DNA of 38,451 nucleotides from DAOTWP01 sp034435675 (GTDB lineage: Bacteria > Chloroflexota > Anaerolineae > Aggregatilineales > Phototrophicaceae). The stretch is from contig DAOTWP010000098.1 of assembly GCA_034435675.1 (NCBI GenBank), forward strand, positions 1 to 38,451, written 5' to 3'. The position numbers and the translations under genes were made by a program. The notes beneath the pieces were generated by a model, which saw only the letters and a list, made by a program, of their open reading frames with translations, searched no databases and was not told the origin of the DNA. Shown here piece after piece: positions 32,795 through 38,451 of this stretch; position 1 is the stretch's first letter, and every line of letters begins with the position of its first letter.

Positions 32795-35221
32795 ATGTCG
32801 ACTCAGCCAGTCACGGTGTTCGTCAGCTCGCGAATGCAGGAATTTGCCGCCGAACGCAAAGCCCTTTATGACCTGCTGCCCACGCTGCAAATCAACCACA
32901 CACGCATTGTGCCCTGGGTCTTTGAATACAGCGCCTACGCCAGCAACAAGACCACCCGCGAAGTGTATCTGAGCGAACTGAACACCTGTGATCTGTATAT
33001 CGGCTTGTTTGGCAGCGGTTACGGACAGTGGACGATTGACGAATTTGAGCAGGCAACGCGGTTGGGCATGGATCGCCACATCTACATCAAAAGCAACCCT
33101 GCCGCCCCGCGTGACCCGCGCTTGCAGGCATTTCTGGACGCGCAAAGCGATGTCGAAACCGGGGTGACGGCGCGCTGGTTCACCACGGCGGAAGAATTGT
33201 GCAGCGCAGCGCAAAAATCGCTGGAAAAGTGGATTGCCGAATACCAGTTATGGCGTCCCGGTCTGCCGCAGGCGCGCCTGATTACCGACACCGCCGGACT
33301 CCACGAGCGCCCGCAAAAGCTGATCGGGCGCGACACGCTGCTGGCAGAGATTGAACAGCACCTGCGCGACGCGGCACGTCCGGTGCTGCTGCAAGGCTTT
33401 GGCGGCGCTGGCAAAACCGCCATCGCTGCCGAAGTCGCCGCACGTATGGTGGACAAAGGCGAAACCCCGCTGCTGTGGCTGCGCACCGGCAGCGACGACC
33501 CGCAGCAGGTCTTCGCGGCGCTTGCCGCCCCGTTTGGGCAGCAGGAGAGCATGAGCCTTGCCGACGAGAGCGAACGCCCGGCGCTGCTCAACAAACTGCT
33601 GGTTGAACGGCAGGTCAAGCTGCTGGTGCTGGATGATGTGTGGAATGGCAAAAGCCTGAAGCAGGTGATCGACAGCCTACCCACCGGGCTGCCGCTGCTG
33701 GTGACCTCGCGCCAGCGTTACCCGCTGATGCAGCGCGTGGATATCAGCCGCCTTGCCCGTGCCGACGCGCTGAAACTGCTGGCGCACTATGCCGGGCAGC
33801 CGCTGGAGGCAGACCCCGCCGCCACCGAATTGTGCGAACGAGTCGGTGATCTGGCGTTTGCGCTGCGTATTGCCGGGGCGACGCTGGAAATGGACGACAC
33901 GCTGACGCCGCGCGACCTGCTGCGCCGCATTGCCGACGAGCCGTTCCGTATGCAGCTCCCCGGCGATTTCAGCGACAAGGACGGCGAAAATGTCGCCGCG
34001 CTGCTGGAAGTCAGCCTGCGCGGGCTGGGCAGAGCCGGGCAGGATGCGCGGCAGGCGTTTCAGGCGTTCGGCGCGTTGTTTGCCCCGGCGGTCAGCCTGG
34101 AACTGCTGGCAGCGGTGATGAACAGCGCCAAAAGCCCGGCACAGGTCGAAACCGCGCTGAGCACGCTCTACCGCAACGGGCTGATCGAAACCATCGTGCG
34201 CGCCCCGGACGGCGACCCCCTGCGCACGGTCTACCGCCTGCACGATCTGGCGTACAGCTACAGCCGCGCCATACTGCCCAAAGCGGACGAAAAGCGCCTG
34301 CACGCCATGCGCGTCTGCCGCGATTATGCCCGCCAGCACAGCGCGCAGATGCCGCTGCTTGATCTGGAAATCAACAATCTGCTGGGCGCGGCAGGGGCGG
34401 CAAACACCGCCCAGCAGCCTGACCTGCTGGTGGACATCATGCGCGTGCTGGCAACCGGCGATGACTTTTACTTCGCCGCGCACGGGCATTCGGGGCGTTC
34501 GCTGGCGCTGCTGCAAGCTGCCGCGCAAGCCGCGCAGACCAGCAGCGACCTGCAAACCGCCTTCCACTTCTACAACGAACTGGGCTATACGTATAACACC
34601 CTGATCGTCAGTTACCCGGCGGCGCTGGAAGCTCACCAGCACGCGCTGCGGTTGGCACAGCGAATGGGAAATACCAGTCTCGAAGCGCGCACACTGTCGC
34701 AGTTGGGCATGGTGCGTTTTCATCAGGGCGAAGCGGATGCCACCAGTTATCTTGACCGCGCCGAAGCACTGGCGCGTGAAAAGAACGACCTCGACGCCCT
34801 CAGCCGTGTGCTGCAGCATCGCAGCTACCATGCCATGTACAGCCAGCCGCCAGATCATGCAGCGGGCTGGCGTTATGCTGACGAAGCGGCGCGCATCGCT
34901 AAACGCGAGGGATTCTGGGATACTTACTTCCACGCTATGCAGAATCGCGGCGGCTGTGAAAATGAACTGGGACGTTATGCCGAAGCGCTGGCGACGCATC
35001 AGGAAATCTACGCCCTGGCGCAGGCAGACCCGCCCAACCTGATTCGCATGGCAGAGGCATTGTGGTCGATCGGTGAGGATTTCACGGCGCTGGGGCAGCG
35101 CCAGCAGGCACAGGAAGCGCTGAACAAATCGCTTAAGCTGTGGCGCGAGACTGGCAGCACCGGACCAGCGGCTGAGTTAGAAGCGTATATGCAGGAACAC
35201 AAGTATTCACTGCTTGAATAG
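32795..35221 (+). CDS. STAND NTPase: DUF4062-NB-ARC-TPR (NLR-like)
   Basis: This 808-residue protein is built like a signalling STAND ATPase. Residues 1-150 are a DUF4062 domain (VFVSSRMQEFAAERKAL, LSELNTCDLYIGLFGSGYG and DEFEQAT). The NB-ARC core spans about 175-500: P-loop GFGGAGKT (201-208), Walker B LLVLDDVW (276-283), LLVTSR (301-306), DLAFALRIAG (352-361) and RLHDLA (481-486), the MHD-like site. Residues about 550-805 hold TPR-type helical repeats that would sense a ligand. AAGG lies about 7 bp before the ATG. STAND proteins usually oligomerise on trigger binding and switch on an N-terminal effector; DUF4062 is often grouped with TIR-like folds. A defence role is plausible but not shown. 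A PPC-subtilase gene follows after 62 bp. Confidence 0.9.
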   Translation: MSTQPVTVFVSSRMQEFAAERKALYDLLPTLQINHTRIVPWVFEYSAYASNKTTREVYLSELNTCDLYIGLFGSGYGQWTIDEFEQATRLGMDRHIYIKSNPAAPRDPRLQAFLDAQSDVETGVTARWFTTAEELCSAAQKSLEKWIAEYQLWRPGLPQARLITDTAGLHERPQKLIGRDTLLAEIEQHLRDAARPVLLQGFGGAGKTAIAAEVAARMVDKGETPLLWLRTGSDDPQQVFAALAAPFGQQESMSLADESERPALLNKLLVERQVKLLVLDDVWNGKSLKQVIDSLPTGLPLLVTSRQRYPLMQRVDISRLARADALKLLAHYAGQPLEADPAATELCERVGDLAFALRIAGATLEMDDTLTPRDLLRRIADEPFRMQLPGDFSDKDGENVAALLEVSLRGLGRAGQDARQAFQAFGALFAPAVSLELLAAVMNSAKSPAQVETALSTLYRNGLIETIVRAPDGDPLRTVYRLHDLAYSYSRAILPKADEKRLHAMRVCRDYARQHSAQMPLLDLEINNLLGAAGAANTAQQPDLLVDIMRVLATGDDFYFAAHGHSGRSLALLQAAAQAAQTSSDLQTAFHFYNELGYTYNTLIVSYPAALEAHQHALRLAQRMGNTSLEARTLSQLGMVRFHQGEADATSYLDRAEALAREKNDLDALSRVLQHRSYHAMYSQPPDHAAGWRYADEAARIAKREGFWDTYFHAMQNRGGCENELGRYAEALATHQEIYALAQADPPNLIRMAEALWSIGEDFTALGQRQQAQEALNKSLKLWRETGSTGPAAELEAYMQEHKYSLLE

Positions 35222-35283
35222 CTGCTGCTGCGGATGACAATCTGCACAGCGCTGCTGAGTAAAAATGCGAGAAAGGAACTGGC

Positions 35284-37104
35284 ATGGTGTTCAGGTTCAG
35301 GCGATCCTTTTACCGGCGGTGGATCGGCACGGCGCTGTTTGTGCTGCTGTTTGCAGCGCTGCTGCTGCTTCTTCAGACTTCCGTGCAGCGCGTGGTGGCG
35401 CAGCGGTTTACGGCGCAGCGGTTTGCTGAACTGCGTTATGGCGATACAGTTGAGGGCGAAATCAGCGAAAGACAGCCCGAAGTTTACTTCACCTTCTTCG
35501 GGCGCGCTGGCGATACTGTCGTGATTACGATGCTTGACATCAGCGACAGCTTCGATCCCTATCTGATTCTACAGACCTCCAACGGGCGCGAACTCGCCAG
35601 CGATGACGACAGTGCGGGCAATCTGGATGCACAGATCAGCCTGACACTGCCTGCCGATGATACCTATGTCATCGTCGCCACGCGCTTCAGCGGCAGTGGA
35701 CAGTTTTTGCTCGTGCTGGAAGGCGCGCCAGGCTCACGGCAGGGCGGTGGGGGGGGCGCATCTGGGGGTGAGCTGGGTTACGGCGACAGTGTAGAAGGTT
35801 CGATCAGCGACAGACAGCCGGAAGTGTATTTTAACTTCAACGCCAGCCGCGGCGATCAGGTCGTGATTACGCTGCTTGACACCAGCGATACGTTTGACCC
35901 CTATCTGATTCTGCTGGCGTCCGATGGGCGCGAAATCGCCCGTGACGATGACAGTGCCGGCGACCTCAATGCGCAAATCAGTGTGCGCCTGCCCGATGAC
36001 GACGTTTATACGATTGTTGCCACGCGCTTCGATGGCAGCGGCGATTTTCTGCTGATCCTTGAAAATGAACAGGGCAGCGGCGGCGGAGGTGGCGGCGGCA
36101 CCAGAAGCGGCAGTAACTGCGCGGTGACCTCGTACCATCTGGTCGGGCAGGCGCGTGGCAGTATCGTGCGCAAGCGCATTCCGGGCTGGTCGGGCTTTCC
36201 GCAGCCGGCAATGCCCGCCCGGCAGGACGGCGAGCCAACAGCCGTCATCGTCATTGACGACTTCACCACCGGCATAGAACTGGCGCGGACACACGGCGAC
36301 TATGTCAGCGATCTGATGGCGGAGGTTGTGCCCGGCTTTGTGGACATCGAAACCATTGACCTGTTCGATGCCGGCTTCGACACGCGCGAAATCGCCCGCC
36401 AGACAGGTGAACGCATCGTCGAGCTGGTGGATGTCGGTTACACGCGCATCGTGCTGAACATGAGTTTTGGGCTGGTGCCCTGTTACCTGGATGAGTACAG
36501 CTTCAGTGTGCAGGACTTCGCCATCGATTATCCGGAATACGGCGATGCGCTGCTGGAGATCATCCCGGCGAGCACGCTGTTTAACACGCTGCCGCGCGAT
36601 GCACGTGACGACGGCGGGCTGGAACGCAGCTATGCGGCGTTTGAGCAGATTCGGCAGCGTTTCGCGGCAAATGGCGACCCGTGGGAAGTAACGACAGTGC
36701 TTGCCGATGAGTTCGAGCTGGATTACCTGCAACTGCTCGCGCCGGTGTACACGGCGTACACGCAGATGATCTGGGGCAGCGGCGCGGTGGTGACGGTGGC
36801 AGCCGCCGGGAATCACCGTCAGGAATTGGGCGACGGCTACCCGCTGGCACCGGCGCGCTTCCCCGGCATTATCGCGGTGAGCGCCTACGACGAGGACCGG
36901 GGTGATCTGTTCGACTGGTCACAGGATGGCGAGATGACGATTTACGGCGGTCCGTTCGACTTCGGGCAGGATGAGCTGTCTGGCACCTCGTTTGCCGCGC
37001 CGCTGGTCGCCGCGATGATCATCCAGGAGGGCGCCTTCTGCACGTTTGAGCCGATCAACAACCCGAACCGGTTCAACAACGCGGGCTTCCTGCAATGCGG
37101 TTAG
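35284..37104 (+). CDS. Secreted subtilisin-like serine protease with two PPC-type domains
   Basis: An N-terminal hydrophobic signal or anchor (WIGTALFVLLFAALLLLL) leads to two near-identical beta domains, about 47-147 and 164-261. Both have YFxF, DPYLIL and DDDSAG and resemble bacterial pre-peptidase C-terminal domains, joined by Gly-rich linkers. The protease core follows: Asp326 (or Asp325) in VIVIDDFTTG, His337 in THGDYV, Asn510 in VAAAGN and Ser569 in GTSFAAP, a complete subtilase catalytic set. The stretch between His337 and Asn510 looks longer than in simple subtilases. AAAGGA lies about 7 bp before the ATG. The stop codon overlaps the start of a repeat (TAGTACAA). Co-transcription with the STAND gene is likely from spacing. 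Confidence 0.9.
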   Translation: MVFRFRRSFYRRWIGTALFVLLFAALLLLLQTSVQRVVAQRFTAQRFAELRYGDTVEGEISERQPEVYFTFFGRAGDTVVITMLDISDSFDPYLILQTSNGRELASDDDSAGNLDAQISLTLPADDTYVIVATRFSGSGQFLLVLEGAPGSRQGGGGGASGGELGYGDSVEGSISDRQPEVYFNFNASRGDQVVITLLDTSDTFDPYLILLASDGREIARDDDSAGDLNAQISVRLPDDDVYTIVATRFDGSGDFLLILENEQGSGGGGGGGTRSGSNCAVTSYHLVGQARGSIVRKRIPGWSGFPQPAMPARQDGEPTAVIVIDDFTTGIELARTHGDYVSDLMAEVVPGFVDIETIDLFDAGFDTREIARQTGERIVELVDVGYTRIVLNMSFGLVPCYLDEYSFSVQDFAIDYPEYGDALLEIIPASTLFNTLPRDARDDGGLERSYAAFEQIRQRFAANGDPWEVTTVLADEFELDYLQLLAPVYTAYTQMIWGSGAVVTVAAAGNHRQELGDGYPLAPARFPGIIAVSAYDEDRGDLFDWSQDGEMTIYGGPFDFGQDELSGTSFAAPLVAAMIIQEGAFCTFEPINNPNRFNNAGFLQCG

Positions 37105-37160
37105 TACAACCAGACTGAAAATGTCGGATGCAGGGGCGGGTCGCAGACCTCGCCCCTAAC
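37104..37160. mobile_element. MITE-like repeat, copy C (reversed, partial)
   Basis: GTACAACC (37104-37111) and GAAAATGTCGGATG (37117-37130) are the reverse complement of the right flank of copies A and B. The hairpin follows (GGGGCGGGTC, GCA, GACCTCGCCCC; 37133-37156). The other flank is lost. The repeat touches the stop codon of the subtilase gene. Confidence 0.65.
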
Positions 37161-37238
37161 AGGTATGTTTGATGGGCATCTCCTGCCGGATGCCCCGCGT
37201 TTTGCACCCGGCGTGCAGCGGGTATGCCCGCCCGCGTT

Positions 37239-37928
37239 TTAAGCGTGCGGTGGCTGCTGTTCCGAAGCCGCTTCTTCGCCAACCTGTTCTTCGTAGTAAC
37301 GCTGCCAGACCTGCGCGAAGTCGCGGTCATAGGTGACACCGGGCGACTGTGCCCCCAGCGCGGGCGCTGCCTGCGGCACGTAGTCTTCCAGCGCCTTCTG
37401 TACAAAAAAGACCAGCTCGTTCGCCTCCAGCCGCGCGTTGTAGTAATGCCCCAGCCATGACAGGGTGTACAGCGCCGCCACCAGCAGCACAATCAGCCAC
37501 GCTGCCCAGTCCATAAAGACGATAATCGAGGCGACAAACGTGGGCACCAGAAAGACGTCCAGCAGATACAGCAGGCGAATGCGCACCCGCAGCCGCACAC
37601 GGGTCAGTTCAGCGCCGGGCGTGTCCAGCGCGCCGAACATCAGCGTGACGCCGCCAGTGCGCACACGATAGCGCCAGCGCACACTGTGCGTCGTGGTGAT
37701 TGTGAAGCTGCTTTCGCGCGGGCGCACGTCGTAGCGCCGCCCCCCCGCGAACAGGTCACGCAGGTGCAGCCGCCGCGTGCTGGGTTTTGCCGCCAGCAGC
37801 AGCGTTTGTAAACATACTGCCGGGGACACCGCAAAGACCAGCACTACCGCCGGGTGGACATACCAGAATACCCGCAGCAGAAGCATGCGCAGCGCGCCGA
37901 GAAGCCCTCGCCGTTCCTCGACGATCAT
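37239..37928 (-). CDS. Membrane protein coupled to a sortase gene, unknown function
   Basis: The 229-residue product has two membrane regions. One is near the N-terminus (VFWYVHPAVVLVFAVSPAVC) and another pair near 130-165 (LYLLDVFLVPTFVASIIVFM, then WLIVLLVAALYTLSWL). The region between them (YDVRPRESSFTITTTHSVRW) is a soluble, beta-rich segment. The tail is polar and acidic. I recognise no family. It starts at ATG 37928, overlapping the stop codon of the sortase gene by 4 bp (ATGA), so the two are translationally coupled. A role with the sortase is inferred from that overlap. Confidence 0.68.
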   Translation of the reverse strand: MIVEERRGLLGALRMLLLRVFWYVHPAVVLVFAVSPAVCLQTLLLAAKPSTRRLHLRDLFAGGRRYDVRPRESSFTITTTHSVRWRYRVRTGGVTLMFGALDTPGAELTRVRLRVRIRLLYLLDVFLVPTFVASIIVFMDWAAWLIVLLVAALYTLSWLGHYYNARLEANELVFFVQKALEDYVPQAAPALGAQSPGVTYDRDFAQVWQRYYEEQVGEEAASEQQPPHA

Positions 37929-38451
37929 TGCGGTGGAACCCAACGCGCCTGCACGACAACGCGCTCTAAATAGCTGTCGCTGAAAAAGTCGTAGCTGTCA
38001 CAGGTGATCAGGGTAAGCTCAGGGGCTTCGGTGGGATAGAGTACACTCAGATCATTTGGCGCGACATTCCGGCGCTCCACCACCTGATAATGCCATTCGA
38101 CATCGTCCTCAATGATGTATACGCTGTCACCGGGCTGCATTTCGGCAATCGCCGCAAAGATGCCCCGGCTGCCGTCACGCAGGGTGACATGCCCCGCCAA
38201 CACCAGATTGCCCGGCGTGCCCAGCCATGCCGTGCCCTGCAAATGCCCAACATTCCCGCCAAGCTGGCTGACATTCCAGCTTTCGCCGTCCAGAAAGGCG
38301 GTGATGATTGCGGCGGAGATGCCCACGCCAGGAATGAACAACGTAGCATGCCGGGGCGCGGGTGAAGCAGTCGCCGGGGCACCGCCACCGCCCATCCCGC
38401 GCAGCGGCGTGGGACTGGACAGCAGAATTGTGCTGACCGAAGTGAGGTTAG
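37925..38451 (-). CDS. Sortase (5' end outside the window)
   Basis: This is a cysteine transpeptidase that anchors proteins at the cell surface. The visible 175 residues run open to the window edge, so the N-terminal membrane anchor and start are not seen; an internal Met at 38395 is probably not the start. The catalytic set is present: His in LVLAGHVTLRDG, Cys in LTLITCDSYD and Arg near YLERVVVQARW. The sequence FIPGVGISAAII fits the first strand of class D or E sortases. A proline-rich linker precedes the core. The next gene overlaps it by 4 bp. No LPXTG-type substrate is seen in the window. Confidence 0.85.
   Translation of the reverse strand, partial: NLTSVSTILLSSPTPLRGMGGGGAPATASPAPRHATLFIPGVGISAAIITAFLDGESWNVSQLGGNVGHLQGTAWLGTPGNLVLAGHVTLRDGSRGIFAAIAEMQPGDSVYIIEDDVEWHYQVVERRNVAPNDLSVLYPTEAPELTLITCDSYDFFSDSYLERVVVQARWVPPQ

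Noticed and set aside
33677..34999. A 440-codon minus-strand frame across the STAND gene
   Set aside because: Antisense of a gene with clear NB-ARC and TPR motifs; the product looks random.
1..38451. tRNA, rRNA, prophage or integrase genes
   Set aside because: I found no cloverleaf-like segment, no rRNA-like tract, and no integrase or phage structural protein on either strand.

Overview
The window is a GC-rich bacterial chromosome segment, probably from Chloroflexota (Anaerolineae or a close relative). This rests on overall character: a fused SdhC/SdhD anchor, DUF2277, secreted SH3/LysM and WD40 proteins, PPC-subtilase, STAND NTPase and sortase genes, frequent TTG starts, and many GC-rich hairpin repeats between genes. 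No rRNA or tRNA is present, so the placement is an inference of moderate confidence.

Layout. 1-775: a non-coding region full of nested palindromes, ending in a good extended -10 promoter. 776-4797: a succinate dehydrogenase operon (fused sdhCD anchor, sdhA, sdhB) with hairpins in both gaps. 4934-7358: small or regulatory genes (acidic single-TM protein, 39-aa ORF, AraC regulator, DHFR-like reductase, DUF2277). 7569-9506: a CopC-CopD copper protein with an extra C-terminal domain. 9718-14902: an orphan PAS histidine kinase, a SET-domain protein, a secreted SH3/FecR-like/LysM protein and a small Cys/His protein. 15303-21391: thioredoxin reductase, a TPR membrane protein, a secreted WD40 protein and an AlkC-like DNA glycosylase. 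21582-30229: envelope glycan genes scattered among others (DegT/AHBA aminotransferase, PglC-like phosphoglycosyl transferase, GT2 and GT4), interspersed with a cysteine-free FmdB-like protein, a SWIM zinc finger, an MFS transporter and small single-TM proteins. 30409-32129: a 'Putative sensor'-like membrane protein and a nucleoside hydrolase.

The most interesting part is 32795-37104. A STAND/NLR-like protein (DUF4062, NB-ARC ATPase, TPR tail) is followed 62 bp later by a secreted subtilisin-like protease carrying two nearly identical PPC-type domains. The pair has the layout of a sensing/effector module, but a defence role is only inferred. Downstream on the minus strand, a sortase cut by the window edge is translationally coupled to a membrane protein.

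A second theme is the density of short palindromic elements. One family (about 90 bp, GTACAA/TTGTAC ends, GGTCT-N-AGACC core) looks like a MITE, and one copy touches the stop codon of the subtilase gene. A second family has GAACAAGG arms and a variable centre, and one copy lies inside the sdh operon. Several genes appear to start with TTG (sdhC, DegT, MFS, possibly CopC-CopD), and two very short genes were called by eye (5383-5502 and 23704-23844).
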